A DNA stretch of 63,709 bases from Lysinibacillus capsici (GCF_003367505.1 NZ_PXXX01000021.1:1-63709); one strand, 5' to 3'; positions 18,342 through 28,290 are shown, numbered from the stretch's first letter. The notes: a model not told the origin generated them from the sequence alone. Translations and numbers: made by a program.

Positions 18342-20084
18342 TTACTGAACAATTAAATCCTTTTCTTCCTTAGACTTTGATAAATCCTGACATTCATGAA
18401 AAGCAAAGTGCTGACAACCAATACATTGATTGACGTTTAAATAATGGAAAGCTTTTGTAATCGCTTCTCCAGTATGCTGAAAAAAATGCTGCGCGCCTAT
18501 TTTATCGTAAAGTCCATTGTGCTGAAGAGCATCCTTTAAATCTCCTTGCACACCCGTTACCAAAATAGTACCGCCCTGTGCTGTATAATTTTCAATGATA
18601 TTACTAAAATATGCTTCTCCAGTAGAATCCATAAAGGGCACTTTCCCCATCCGTAATATCAAAACTCTTGGTTGCTGATGCAAAGTACTTTCAATCGTTT
18701 GTTCAAACATTTGTGCAGCACCAAAAAACAACGGCCCTTCAATTGTGTACATACTAATTTGCGGGCAATCATGCTGCTGATGCACTACATGTGGCTGTAC
18801 CTTTTCACTTTTATTTGAATGATCTGGAAGTACTTTTGTAACAACAAGCTTTTCACTCATGCGTTTTGCAAATAATAGCACAGCCAGCACAAGCCCTACC
18901 TCAACTGCTAATGTAAGACTAGTGAATACCGTTAATAAAAAGGTAATCAATAATACCAGTGAGTCGCCTGATTTTAATTTTGCGATATGTGAAAAATGAT
19001 GTCGTTCACTCATATTCCAAGCTACGACCATCAATACCGGAGCCATGCTTGCTAACGGAATATGAGATGCATATGGAGCTAATAACAATAATGTGATTAA
19101 AACAAACACACCATGAATGATACCAGACATAGGAGATACTGCGCCTGTTTTGATATTGGTCGCTGTACGTGCAATGGCGCCTGTTGCTGGAATACCACCG
19201 AATAAAGGCGTCACAATATTAGCAATCCCCTGACCGATTAACTCACGATTACTGTTATGCTTACTATTTGTCATCCCATCCGCCACAACTGCCGATAATA
19301 GAGACTCAATACCACCTAGCATTGCAATGACAAACGCTGGGCCAATAAGTTGTTGTAATCGTTCGAGCGTGATGTTCGGTAAGGCGAAATGAGGTAATGT
19401 ATTAGGAATTTGACCATAAGCCGTTGCAATGGTAGCAACTTGTCCTGAAAAGAAGAAAGTTGCCATAAGTGTAGAAACAACGATACCCGCTAATGCTCCT
19501 GGAACCTTTGGAAAAAACTTTGGAGTTATCATTATTGTCGCCAAGCATACGACAGCAGTAAGAATACTATACGTATTTGTCGTACCAAGCTGCTTAATGA
19601 TTTCCTGTATGTTGGCGATAAAATATTCATGCCTTTTAACATTTGTGAGCCCTAGAAAGTTAGCGATTTGACCTGTAAAAATAATCACTGCTATCCCTGC
19701 TGTAAAACCAACTGTTACAGGACGTGGAATAAACTTAATTAAAGTCCCTAACTTAAAAAAGCCCATGACACAAAGCAATACCCCTGCCATTAAACCCGCA
19801 AGTAATAAATCTTCATAGCCATAGGTAAGAACAATCCCCAATAGAATTGGCACAAACGCCCCCGTAGGCCCACCTATTTGATATTTAGAACCTCCAAAGA
19901 GAGAAATAAGAATACCTGCAATGCAAGCCGTATAAATCCCATATTCAGGTTTCACACCCGATGCTATGGCAAAGGACATGGCAAGTGGAATAGCAACGAT
20001 TCCCACAATAACCCCTGACAATAAATCCTTCTTTACATGTTGAACTGAATACCCTTCAAAGCGTCCTGTAAACAGTGACTTCAT
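18342..20084 (-). CDS. SulP-family anion transporter with STAS domain
   Basis: A 580-residue SLC26/SulP transporter: about fourteen membrane segments in residues 20-400, with PLAMSFAIASGVKPEYGIY near the N-terminus and GGIPATGAIARTATN, then a cytosolic STAS domain (about 440-540, with MDSTGEAYF). Members carry sulfate, bicarbonate or other anions. After the STAS domain there is a Cys-rich tail (CIGCQHFAFHEC, about residues 553-564), unusual in the family and possibly metal- or redox-responsive. The gene lies 56 nt downstream of an ArsR-type repressor and is probably controlled by it. The transported anion is not predictable from sequence. Confidence 0.88.
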   Translation of the reverse strand: MKSLFTGRFEGYSVQHVKKDLLSGVIVGIVAIPLAMSFAIASGVKPEYGIYTACIAGILISLFGGSKYQIGGPTGAFVPILLGIVLTYGYEDLLLAGLMAGVLLCVMGFFKLGTLIKFIPRPVTVGFTAGIAVIIFTGQIANFLGLTNVKRHEYFIANIQEIIKQLGTTNTYSILTAVVCLATIMITPKFFPKVPGALAGIVVSTLMATFFFSGQVATIATAYGQIPNTLPHFALPNITLERLQQLIGPAFVIAMLGGIESLLSAVVADGMTNSKHNSNRELIGQGIANIVTPLFGGIPATGAIARTATNIKTGAVSPMSGIIHGVFVLITLLLLAPYASHIPLASMAPVLMVVAWNMSERHHFSHIAKLKSGDSLVLLITFLLTVFTSLTLAVEVGLVLAVLLFAKRMSEKLVVTKVLPDHSNKSEKVQPHVVHQQHDCPQISMYTIEGPLFFGAAQMFEQTIESTLHQQPRVLILRMGKVPFMDSTGEAYFSNIIENYTAQGGTILVTGVQGDLKDALQHNGLYDKIGAQHFFQHTGEAITKAFHYLNVNQCIGCQHFAFHECQDLSKSKEEKDLIVQ

Positions 20085-20140
20085 AGATAAATCTTCCCTT
20101 CGAAATAATAAGCAAAGCCCAATTTTTCATCATCATTGAT

Positions 20141-20488
20141 TTACTTATTCTCTTCGTCACCTTCATTACTTGTCATTTCCTCTAATCTCGAAATGGTATT
20201 AACCAAATGGTTATTAAAAATATCCTTTGCCACCCCAAGTAATGCACCAATCATTGGGTCACTTAAAGAATAATAAACTTTTTTTCCTTCCTTCACGCCA
20301 TAAACAATATTTTTAGCACGCAATACACTTAATTGCTGAGAAACGGCAGAACCCTCTTTCTCTAAGCAATCTTGAATCTCATTGACACTTTTCTGTCCAT
20401 CTACAAGGAGTTCAAGTATTCTGATGCGTAACGGATGTGCTAATGCTTTGAAAAAATCCGCTTTAAACTGTTGTAAGCCCTCGTCCAT
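20141..20488 (-). CDS. ArsR-family transcriptional repressor
   Basis: A 115-residue winged-helix protein. The KALAHPLRIRILELL and SAVSQQLSVLRAKNIV segments are the ArsR helix-turn-helix, followed by the beta wing VYGVKEGKKVYYSL. The ELCVC metal motif of ArsR/CadC is absent; the only Cys is in IQDCLEKEG, and the C-terminal helix lacks the CzrA DxH...HxxH set, so the inducer is uncertain. The start is the ATG at 20488, with ATGGAGGG upstream. A 22-bp palindrome just upstream is the likely operator, and the SulP gene is the likely target. Confidence 0.88.
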   Translation of the reverse strand: MDEGLQQFKADFFKALAHPLRIRILELLVDGQKSVNEIQDCLEKEGSAVSQQLSVLRAKNIVYGVKEGKKVYYSLSDPMIGALLGVAKDIFNNHLVNTISRLEEMTSNEGDEENK

Positions 20489-20510
20489 AAAAAATCCCTC
20501 CATATAACTA

Positions 20511-20532
20511 CATATTCAAATATTTGAATATG
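20511..20532. promoter_or_regulatory. perfect palindrome, probable ArsR operator
   Basis: The 22-bp sequence is a perfect palindrome with half-site CATATTCAAAT. It lies 23 nt upstream of the ArsR start codon and resembles the ATAnnTGAA/TTCAnnTAT operators of ArsR/SmtB repressors. Confidence 0.8.
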
Positions 20533-20587
20533 TATGATTGTAATCCTGTTACAACATTTTTTCAATATCTACTATTAAAAAAAGAAC

Positions 20588-20614
20588 AAAAACAAGTGCT
20601 TAACACTCGTTTTT
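20588..20614 (-). terminator. terminator of the MFS gene
   Basis: A stem of AACGAGTG with CACTTGTT (one G-U pair) and a five-base loop, flanked by A/T runs, lies about 20 nt after the MFS stop codon on the minus strand. Confidence 0.6.
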
Positions 20615-20635
20615 GCTCTTTTCAGTGCGACATTA

Positions 20636-21814
20636 TTAATCTGCTACTATTTTGTTCTTCTTTAAAGGATAATCGTATGTTAAACATGGAATAATCGCCA
20701 ATAGTACGATGACCACCAATGTTAAAACGAGAGGAATCATGCCAAATTGATCTACCATAATACCACCAAATAGTGGACCAATCATCCGTCCTCCAGTAGC
20801 AGCACTATTGATAATCCCTTGATAGAATCCTTGACGACCTTTTGGTGCCAGTTGATTAGCAATCGTTGGTAATGCAGGCGTATAAAACATTTCACCAAAT
20901 GTTAAGACAAGCATCGCTGCTCCAAACATTTTAAAATCGTTTGCAAAGGCAATAATACCAAAGGAAAGTGCAATCAGCGTTACACCAAATACTAACTGAC
21001 GCTTTAAATTGTGTTCCCACCGCTTTACGAGCGGTGCAATGAGTGGTTGCCCAATGACAATTAGAAGACCGTTGATTGTCCAAAGTAAGCTATATTGCTT
21101 TAATCCCAATCCTAAATCTTGTGTATAAGATGAAATGGTTGCACTCCATTGAGAATATGCTAGCCAGCATAAAACGGAGGATGCACTAATTATTAACAAA
21201 GCATAGAAAGGTGCCTTGTTTACGATTCGCTTACTTTCGCTCAAGACATTTTTAGGTGCAATACTGCCCGCCTCCAAACGCTTAAATGTAAATAAGGCAA
21301 TGAAAAAGAATAAAATATACATACCTAAATTCACTTTAAACACATAGTCAAATTGATAATCTGCCACTATACCGGCAAGGGCAGGACCTACGGCAACACC
21401 GACATTTTGTGCTAAATAGATAGTATTAAAAGCCTTACGTCCACCTTCTGGCCAGGCAGCCCCAGCTAAGGCAAACATACCTGGGAAAACAATGCCCCCA
21501 CTAAAGCCTAGTATCGTTAAAAACCACACATAATGTGGCCAACCATGCCAAATTGTTAAGCCAATTAATGAAGCAATCGTTAAAAGGATACCAAGCATAA
21601 TAGCTTTATAGCCACCAATTCTATCAAATAAGTAACCACCTAATAGATTACCTAATACTCCAGCAGCAGAATTCAGCATTAAGACAAAACCAGCCATAGC
21701 TAAAGATTTGCCTAAATAATCATGCATATAAATGGCATTCAAAGGCCATAAAAAAGAGTTGCCTGTTGTGTTCACAAGCATTCCGATAATTAAAAACCAA
21801 ACACGTTTTGGCAT
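20636..21814 (-). CDS. MFS transporter
   Basis: A 392-residue major facilitator protein with about twelve predicted membrane helices. The loop 2-3 signature is GGYLFDRIGGYKAI and there is a matching GGIMVDQFG near the second half. NTTGNSFLWPLNAIYMHDYLGKS at the N-terminus resembles the multidrug-efflux type in Bacillus (YttB/YfkF group), but the substrate cannot be assigned. GGAGGTCATCCT precedes the ATG. It stands alone on the minus strand, divergent from ytqA. Confidence 0.85.
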   Translation of the reverse strand: MPKRVWFLIIGMLVNTTGNSFLWPLNAIYMHDYLGKSLAMAGFVLMLNSAAGVLGNLLGGYLFDRIGGYKAIMLGILLTIASLIGLTIWHGWPHYVWFLTILGFSGGIVFPGMFALAGAAWPEGGRKAFNTIYLAQNVGVAVGPALAGIVADYQFDYVFKVNLGMYILFFFIALFTFKRLEAGSIAPKNVLSESKRIVNKAPFYALLIISASSVLCWLAYSQWSATISSYTQDLGLGLKQYSLLWTINGLLIVIGQPLIAPLVKRWEHNLKRQLVFGVTLIALSFGIIAFANDFKMFGAAMLVLTFGEMFYTPALPTIANQLAPKGRQGFYQGIINSAATGGRMIGPLFGGIMVDQFGMIPLVLTLVVIVLLAIIPCLTYDYPLKKNKIVAD

Positions 21815-22039
21815 AGGATGACCTCCATTATTTCGCTTCTCTAAATAGTTAGTGTATGCTGAAATACTTAAAAGTACAAGGAAAATAATTTTACCTTTTT
21901 TACAAGACTTCTATCCTATTTTCAATCGTATTTAGTTTTGTTCCTTTCCATTTTTCTTTATCCAAATCATGATATTACCCTTACCCCATGACGGAACGAA
22001 ATGCACATGATAGAATAGAGCGTTAGAGGAGTGAAATAA

Positions 22040-22996
22040 ATGACAGAGACGAATTTTCCTTTTCCTTCAGAGGGGAAAAGATACTATACATGGAATCGCT
22101 ATTTACGTGACCAATTTGGTCATAAAGTATTTAAAGTGGCATTAGATGCAGGATTTGATTGCCCTAACCGCGACGGCACAGTTGCTTTCGGTGGCTGTAC
22201 ATTTTGCAGTGCTGCAGGTTCTGGTGATTTTGCTGGTAATAAGGTAGATCCAATTGATGTTCAATTTGCTGAAATCCGAGACAAAATGCACCAGAAATGG
22301 AAGGATGGCAAATACATGGCCTATTTCCAAGCCTACACAAATACACATGCCCCTTTGCCAGTTTTAAAAGAAAAATTTGAAGCAGCTTTAGCGCAAGAAG
22401 GTGTAGTAGGTCTTTCTATTGCTACTCGTCCTGACTGTTTACCCGATGATGTTGTCGAATATTTAGCAGAGCTAAATGAGCGGACGTATTTATGGATTGA
22501 GCTCGGTCTACAAACGGTGCATGAGAAAACGGCTAATCTTATTAATCGTGCCCATGATTATGCAACGTATGTGGAAGGCGTTGAAAAATTGCGTAAGCAT
22601 GGCATTCGTGTTTGCTCACATATCATTAACGGATTGCCTCTCGAAGACTATGACATGATGATGGAAACGGCACGAGCAGTTGCACAATTAGATGTCCAAG
22701 GCATTAAAATCCACTTACTTCATCTATTAAAAGGAACGCCTATGGTGAAGCAATATGAAAAAGGTATGCTAGAATTTTTAGATCAAGATGTATATACAAA
22801 ACTAGTAGCAGACCAATTAGAAATTTTACCACCAGAGATGGTCATTCATCGTATTACAGGTGATGGACCGATTGATTTAATGATTGGACCCATGTGGAGT
22901 GTAAATAAATGGGAAGTACTGAATGGCATTGATGCTGAGCTTGAACGTCGTGGTAGTTGGCAAGGGAAGTTGTATAAGGCAGAGGTTATGAAATGA
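22040..22996 (+). CDS. ytqA: YtqA/MnmL-type radical SAM protein
   Basis: A 318-residue radical SAM enzyme of the TIGR01212/YhcC family. The [4Fe-4S] cysteines are in CPNRDGTVAFGGCTFC, so the motif is a Cx11Cx2C variant rather than Cx3Cx2C. In B. subtilis the orthologue next to ytqB is reported as MnmL, which acts with the methylase on the wobble uridine of tRNAs (cmnm5s2U to mnm5s2U route) in bacteria lacking MnmC. The RBS is GAGGAG. It overlaps ytqB by ATGA, so the two are coupled, as in B. subtilis. Confidence 0.92.
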   Translation: MTETNFPFPSEGKRYYTWNRYLRDQFGHKVFKVALDAGFDCPNRDGTVAFGGCTFCSAAGSGDFAGNKVDPIDVQFAEIRDKMHQKWKDGKYMAYFQAYTNTHAPLPVLKEKFEAALAQEGVVGLSIATRPDCLPDDVVEYLAELNERTYLWIELGLQTVHEKTANLINRAHDYATYVEGVEKLRKHGIRVCSHIINGLPLEDYDMMMETARAVAQLDVQGIKIHLLHLLKGTPMVKQYEKGMLEFLDQDVYTKLVADQLEILPPEMVIHRITGDGPIDLMIGPMWSVNKWEVLNGIDAELERRGSWQGKLYKAEVMK

Positions 22997-23571
22997 TACT
23001 ACAACGCGTTTTACAATATGCCCAGCAGTTATTAAAAGATAATATAAAAGAGGGAGATACAGTTGTTGATGCAACTGCTGGAAACGGCCATGACACATTG
23101 TTTCTGGCACAGCTTGTTGGGGATGAAGGGCAAGTTTATGCCTTTGATGTCCAAAAAGAGGCGGTTGACGCGACACTCCTCCGACTTTTAGATCATGGTT
23201 TAGAACATCGAGCACTCGTTTTAAATAAAGGGCATGAAGAAGTTACACAGTTTGTACACAAGCCAGTAACTGCGGCAATCTTCAATCTCGGCTATTTACC
23301 TGGTAGCAACCATGATATTATTACAAGACCTAATACAACAATCCAAGCCATTGAGAATATATTAAAGCTCTTAAAAGTGGGCGGTTTGATTGTTCTTGTT
23401 ATTTATCATGGTCATCCAGGTGGAAAAGAAGAGCGTGATAAGGTCATTGATTATGTAAGCCAACTGCCACAAAAATATGTTCATGTCTTAAAATATGCAT
23501 TTCTGAATCAACAAAATGATCCACCCTTCGTCATTGCATTAGAGAAAATGAAAGAACATCCTATTCAATGA
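22993..23571 (+). CDS. ytqB: YtqB/MnmM-type tRNA methyltransferase
   Basis: A 192-residue class I SAM-dependent methyltransferase of the rRNA_methylase family. Motif I is VVDATAGNGHDTLFLA (about residues 23-38), followed by VYAFDVQ, and the catalytic-region FNLGYLPGSNH is diagnostic of YtqB. In B. subtilis the protein is reported as MnmM, which methylates nm5s2U34 of tRNA. Overlap with ytqA by 4 nt supports a joint function. Annotated elsewhere as an rRNA methylase, a name inherited from the Pfam family. Confidence 0.92.
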   Translation: MILQRVLQYAQQLLKDNIKEGDTVVDATAGNGHDTLFLAQLVGDEGQVYAFDVQKEAVDATLLRLLDHGLEHRALVLNKGHEEVTQFVHKPVTAAIFNLGYLPGSNHDIITRPNTTIQAIENILKLLKVGGLIVLVIYHGHPGGKEERDKVIDYVSQLPQKYVHVLKYAFLNQQNDPPFVIALEKMKEHPIQ

Positions 23572-23582
23572 TTACATGCTAA

Positions 23583-23623
23583 AAGGCGATCAGCTAGTTT
23601 CTATCAAACTAGCTGATCGCCTT
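23583..23623. terminator. bidirectional hairpin between ytqB and alsT
   Basis: Two perfect 18-nt arms (5' arm AAGGCGATCAGCTAGTTT) enclose a five-base loop between convergent genes. Flanking T-runs are short, but position and stem strength indicate a shared terminator. Confidence 0.75.
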
Positions 23624-23632
23624 GCTCGTTAT

Positions 23633-25141
23633 CTACTTGTTATTGCGTTTTTCATTATAGTCAACCCAGAAATCTGCACCTTTAATTCCTAGTTTACGAG
23701 GATCAAAGACTGGGTCTTTTCCTTCTTTTTTCTGTTTCTCGTAATCTTTTAATGCGACAATAGCTGGTTTCATGATAATTAAAATAGCTATAACGTTAAT
23801 CCAAACCATCAAACCAAGACCTACATCTCCCATTGCCCATGCTAGACCAGACGTACGGATTGTACCATAAAAGGCTGCAACTAAAATGGCAATTTTCGCA
23901 ATCCAAATGAATACCTTTTCTGTGCTACCTCTAAATAAGTAAGCGACATTTGTCTCTGCAATATAGTAGTAAGCCATGATTGTTGTAAAGGCAAAGAAGA
24001 ATAACGCAATGGCTACAAATGGAGCACCAAAGCCAGGTAATGATGAGTCAACTGCATATTGTGTGTAGGCTGCACCTGCTTCAATACTTTTAGCAAAAGT
24101 CATTTGCTCATCGCCTGCTAATCCACCACTATTAAATTCTCCAATATGGATAAATGGATCTGCTCCCTCAGCTGCCTTTTCATCTTGTACATTGTACATA
24201 CCTGTAAATAAAATCATAAATGCCGTAGCAGAACAAATTAATAATGTATCAATATAAACAGACGCCGCTTGTACAATTCCTTGCTTAGCAGGATGTGATA
24301 CTTCCGCAGCTGCCGCAGGGTGAGCACCAGTTCCTTGACCAGCCTCATTAGAGTAAATTCCACGTTTAACACCCCAAGCAATCGCTGAACCAATAATGCC
24401 TCCAAAAATTTCTTGAGCCCCAAATGCACTAGAAAAAATTAATCCGATAACCGTTGGTACTTGTGAAATATTCATAAAAATAATGATAATGGCCATAATG
24501 ATATAGGCTAATGCCATAAACGGTACAATAATCTGGGCAGCATTTGCGATTGATTTAACACCCCCGATGATAATAGCACCTAATAAAACAACAATAATAA
24601 GTCCTGTGATCCATGTTTCCAAACCGAAAGCGTTTTCAACAGCACCTGCGATGGCATTCGACTGCACACCAGGCATCAAAATTAACATTGCTATTAAAGC
24701 CGCCACAGCAAAAATAACTGCAAACCATTTTTGGCCCATTCCTTTTTCTATGTAAAAGGCCGGTCCACCACGATATTCTGTATCTTTCTCTTCTTTATAG
24801 ATTTGAGCTAATGTTGACTCTACATACGCGGTAGCCGCACCTATGAAAGCGATTGCCCACATCCAAAAGACAGCACCAGGTCCTCCCATTCCAATCGCTG
24901 TCGCAGTACCAGCAATATTACCTGTACCTACACGTCCTGATAATGCGATAGACATTGCTTGGAATGAAGATATTCCCTTTTCTGACTTCTCCCCTTTAAA
25001 CATTAAAACAAACATATCTTTAATGTGCCTTACTTGTAGGAACCTTGTAATAATTGAGAAAAATAACCCAATTAATAAGATGCCATAAATAAACCATGGT
25101 CCCCATAAAATACCATTCAACTTCTCTACAATTACATCCAT
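23633..25141 (-). CDS. alsT: sodium:alanine symporter (AGCS family)
   Basis: A 502-residue transporter with about eleven helices of the alanine or glycine:cation symporter family. Visible signatures are FQAMSIALSGRVGTGNIAGTATAI (spans the family motif) and GVKRGIYSNEAGQGTGAHPAAAAE. It imports alanine or glycine with sodium or protons. The symbol follows the B. subtilis AlsT-type name; other paralogues exist, so orthology is not certain. GGAGGGGTAAA precedes the ATG. Transcribed alone. Confidence 0.9.
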   Translation of the reverse strand: MDVIVEKLNGILWGPWFIYGILLIGLFFSIITRFLQVRHIKDMFVLMFKGEKSEKGISSFQAMSIALSGRVGTGNIAGTATAIGMGGPGAVFWMWAIAFIGAATAYVESTLAQIYKEEKDTEYRGGPAFYIEKGMGQKWFAVIFAVAALIAMLILMPGVQSNAIAGAVENAFGLETWITGLIIVVLLGAIIIGGVKSIANAAQIIVPFMALAYIIMAIIIIFMNISQVPTVIGLIFSSAFGAQEIFGGIIGSAIAWGVKRGIYSNEAGQGTGAHPAAAAEVSHPAKQGIVQAASVYIDTLLICSATAFMILFTGMYNVQDEKAAEGADPFIHIGEFNSGGLAGDEQMTFAKSIEAGAAYTQYAVDSSLPGFGAPFVAIALFFFAFTTIMAYYYIAETNVAYLFRGSTEKVFIWIAKIAILVAAFYGTIRTSGLAWAMGDVGLGLMVWINVIAILIIMKPAIVALKDYEKQKKEGKDPVFDPRKLGIKGADFWVDYNEKRNNK

Positions 25142-25267
25142 TTTACCCCTCCAATTTGAATTACCTTACTTTAAGTCATTATAGTATTACACTTTTCTGA
25201 AAATTACAATATTATTTTTAAGTAACAATATTTAAGTAAGTAACCTAGTAAATGGAAGGGTATAAAC

Positions 25268-26074
25268 CTATTTAATTATATAACCAATTCTTCGAAGAGC
25301 ATTATTAATAAAATCTCGTATATACATAAAAATCTCTTCGCGCTCTCCCTCATGAAATAAATTATGATAACAATTTGCCCATTCTTTAAACTGAAATTCC
25401 GTGAATTCCTGTTGATGAAGCCAATTTCGAGTTTGGCGAGTGTCCGTAATTTTATCCTTCTCAGCTGTCATAATTAGCATAGGCATATTAGGCATTTCAC
25501 CTTTAGGCAGCATCACTAAATTTTTCATCATCTGCTGAAGTTCTCGATACCATTTCACAGAAACTACAGACATGAGCGGTACATCATCTTTCATTTCTTC
25601 TCTGCCTTCAACACTACGCGTTAATTTCTCTAATGTAATATCATGTGTCAATTTAACATTGGCCGTTAACGCACTTAGACTTGTTAAAGCATTTGTTAAT
25701 TTACCTGGTAATAGCTTTAGTTGCAACCAAGGTGATGTTAAAATAATGCCTGCACATTCATATTGTCTCTTTTGCAGTGTATGGAGGATTAATGTTGCAC
25801 CTAGTCCATGCCCTATTACAAAGGTTGGTAAATTATATGAAAAAGCATTTTCAATCAGGTTTCTTGTATACTTATTGTACAATTTGAAGTCTTCATCATG
25901 GACTCGAGCAAACCTTGCATTACCCCCATGATTCGGTAAATCTCCCATGACTATGTGGAAGCCTTCTAATCTTAATTTCTCTATCAGCCATGCATACCAA
26001 CGGTGATTTTCATAAGCACCATGAAGAATAGCAATCACAGCTTTTGCTTGTCCATCAGCTTCCCATTTCCACAT
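25268..26074 (-). CDS. ytpA: YtpA-like alpha/beta hydrolase lacking the nucleophile serine
   Basis: A 268-residue protein with the alpha/beta-hydrolase fold and position of B. subtilis YtpA, a lysophospholipase linked to bacilysocin formation. HGAYENHRWYAWLIEKL and VMGDLPNHGG form the N-terminal part. The nucleophile elbow, normally GHSMG, reads GHGLG (FVIGHGLGA), with GGA coding for Gly in an intact frame. The acid (TAEKDKITDT) and His (NCYHNLFHE) regions remain. It is therefore probably not an ordinary serine hydrolase; either inactive, a binding protein, or with altered chemistry. Neighbours ytqAB and ytoA support orthology. Confidence 0.82.
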   Translation of the reverse strand: MWKWEADGQAKAVIAILHGAYENHRWYAWLIEKLRLEGFHIVMGDLPNHGGNARFARVHDEDFKLYNKYTRNLIENAFSYNLPTFVIGHGLGATLILHTLQKRQYECAGIILTSPWLQLKLLPGKLTNALTSLSALTANVKLTHDITLEKLTRSVEGREEMKDDVPLMSVVSVKWYRELQQMMKNLVMLPKGEMPNMPMLIMTAEKDKITDTRQTRNWLHQQEFTEFQFKEWANCYHNLFHEGEREEIFMYIRDFINNALRRIGYIIK

Positions 26075-26207
26075 TACATAGTCCTCCTAAAAAATAATTA
26101 CACTTTGATTATATCGAAATAAATAGCACATTTTAATTTTATATTTCCATAAAGTTGCGTATTTGATACGATAATACTACATTATAGAAAGAAAAGAGGC
26201 GATTTTC

Positions 26208-26720
26208 ATGATTTATCCATTTAAAGATAAAACGCCAAAGATCGATCCGTCTGTTTTCATTGCTGATTACGCAACTGTTACGGGCGACGTAACAATTGGC
26301 GCCGAAACAACCATTTGGTTTAATACGGTTATTCGTGGTGATGTTTCCCCAACGATTATTGGTAAACGTGTCAGTATCCAGGATCTTTGCTGTTTACACC
26401 AAAGCCCAAAATATCCGCTCATTATTGAAGATGAGGTAACAGTTGGACACCAAGTCACTTTACATAGTTGTACAATTCGCAAAAATGCCTTAATCGGTAT
26501 GGGATCCATTATTTTAGACGGAGCTGAGATTGGAGAAGGTGCATTTATTGGAGCTGGAAGCCTAGTACCTCCTGGTAAAGTCATTCCTCCAAATAGTTTA
26601 GCATTAGGTCGTCCAGCAAAAGTTGTCCGAGAATTAAATGCTGAAGATAAAGAGGATATGGAACGCATCGTACGAGAATACGCAGAAAAAGGTCAATATT
26701 ATAAATCACTTCAGAAATAA
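26208..26720 (+). CDS. ytoA: gamma-carbonic anhydrase-like hexapeptide protein
   Basis: A 170-residue left-handed beta-helix protein (residues about 15-130) with hexapeptide repeats and a C-terminal helix. The three metal-ligand histidines typical of gamma-carbonic anhydrases are present: LHQSP, VGHQVTL and LHSC. It forms a trimer with metal at the interfaces in known relatives; carbonic anhydrase activity is not shown for most. It matches B. subtilis YtoA in size and gene context, between ytpA and metK. The RBS is AAAAGAGGCG. Confidence 0.88.
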   Translation: MIYPFKDKTPKIDPSVFIADYATVTGDVTIGAETTIWFNTVIRGDVSPTIIGKRVSIQDLCCLHQSPKYPLIIEDEVTVGHQVTLHSCTIRKNALIGMGSIILDGAEIGEGAFIGAGSLVPPGKVIPPNSLALGRPAKVVRELNAEDKEDMERIVREYAEKGQYYKSLQK

Positions 26721-26750
26721 ATAACCTACACAAAAAATCAATACTAACGA

Positions 26751-26809
26751 AAAAATCCCTCGCGTTTTCGTGTACCGAATATGTTCACGAATCCTAGCGA
26801 GGTATTTTT
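26751..26809 (+). terminator. terminator of ytoA
   Basis: Stem CCTCGC/GCGAGG with an inner CGTG/CACG pair and an A-run before and T-run after, 30 nt past ytoA. Confidence 0.65.
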
Positions 26810-26899
26810 GTAAAAAAAACAAAAGGAGCAATGTTGCCCCTTTGCTTATTAATACATCAGAATAATTTTCTAATGACTTCATTACTTTAGTTCAATAGT

Positions 26900-28096
26900 T
26901 TATAAACGTGCTTTTTCTCGTAGCGCGTCTGCTTTATCAATTTGCTCCCATGGTACATTTAAATCTGTACGACCAAAATGTCCATACGCAGCAGTTTGTT
27001 TATAAATTGGACGACGAAGATCAAGCATTTTAATGATACCTGCTGGGCGTAAATCGAATAGCTCGCGTACCCATTCAACGATCTCGCTTTCTTTCACTCT
27101 ACCTGTGCCAAATGTATCGACAGCAATGGAAACAGGCTGAGCAACGCCAATCGCATAGGCAAGTTGCACTTCAGCACGCTCTGCTAATCCAGCTGCTACA
27201 ATGTTTTTCGCTACATAACGTGCTGCATATGCCGCCGAACGGTCTACCTTGGTTGCATCCTTACCTGAGAAGGCACCACCACCGTGACGTGCATAACCAC
27301 CGTATGTATCAACAATGATTTTACGTCCTGTTAATCCAGCATCACCTTTTGGCCCACCAATTACAAAACGGCCAGTTGGATTGATGAAGTATTTCGTATT
27401 AGCATCTAATAATTCACTCGGTACAACTGGTGCAATAACAAATTCTTTTAAATCTGCTTGAATTTGTTCAAGTGTTGCTTCTTCATCATGCTGTGTTGAA
27501 ATAACAATTGTATCCACGCGAACCGGTACATTATTGTCATCATATTCAATCGTTACTTGCGTTTTACCATCAGGACGTAAATAGGCAAGTTCACCTGATT
27601 TACGTACTTCTGTTAAACGGCGTGCTAATTTGTGTGCCAAGCTAATTGGTAATGGCATTAGCTCTGGTGTTTCATTACATGCATAGCCAAACATTAAGCC
27701 TTGGTCACCAGCACCAATCGCTTCTATATCAGCATCTGTCATAGAGCCTTCACGTGCCTCTAATGCCTGATCAACACCTTGAGCAATATCAGGTGATTGT
27801 TCGCCAATTGCCACAAGCACCGCTAAGTTCTCAGCATCAAAGCCATATTTACCTCGTGTATAGCCAATTTCAGCTACAGTGTCACGAACAATACCTTTAA
27901 TATCCACATAAGTAGAAGTAGTAATTTCTCCTGCTACTAATACTAATCCTGTTGTTACAGTTGTTTCACACGCTACACGTGCATTTGGATCTTCTGCTAA
28001 AATAGCATCTAAAATGGCATCCGAGATTTGGTCACAAATCTTATCTGGATGTCCTTCTGTTACACTCTCTGATGTAAACAGTCGACGGTTTGTCAT
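26900..28096 (-). CDS. metK: S-adenosylmethionine synthetase
   Basis: A 398-residue enzyme that makes SAM from methionine and ATP. Signatures are [20 protein letters not shown] at the N-terminus, [12 protein letters not shown] (about residues 117-128) and [19 protein letters not shown]. It acts as a tetramer with Mg and K. Length is close to the family norm. The ATG has TTTAGGAGG upstream. It is controlled by the SAM-I riboswitch 250 nt upstream: when SAM is high the transcript terminates. The operon contains only this gene. Confidence 0.97.
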   Translation of the reverse strand: MTNRRLFTSESVTEGHPDKICDQISDAILDAILAEDPNARVACETTVTTGLVLVAGEITTSTYVDIKGIVRDTVAEIGYTRGKYGFDAENLAVLVAIGEQSPDIAQGVDQALEAREGSMTDADIEAIGAGDQGLMFGYACNETPELMPLPISLAHKLARRLTEVRKSGELAYLRPDGKTQVTIEYDDNNVPVRVDTIVISTQHDEEATLEQIQADLKEFVIAPVVPSELLDANTKYFINPTGRFVIGGPKGDAGLTGRKIIVDTYGGYARHGGGAFSGKDATKVDRSAAYAARYVAKNIVAAGLAERAEVQLAYAIGVAQPVSIAVDTFGTGRVKESEIVEWVRELFDLRPAGIIKMLDLRRPIYKQTAAYGHFGRTDLNVPWEQIDKADALREKARL

Positions 28097-28290
28097 TTGG
28101 TTTTCCTCCTAAATACTCTTACAATAAGTAGTTGTGTATGAATACGGTACTCATTACCCATGTCAAGTCCGCTCCTAAGGATTGAACTCTCAAGCCGTTA
28201 CTGCTGCTTTTAACACGAGGATTTCGAAAGATCCGTCATTATAATAAGGAAAGAACTACATATACTTACCTTTACATTGATTTTTAGCAA

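Noticed and set aside
25268..26074. Frameshift or pseudogene explanation for the YtpA-like gene
   Set aside because: The frame is full length and only the nucleophile codon differs, with the rest of the fold preserved.
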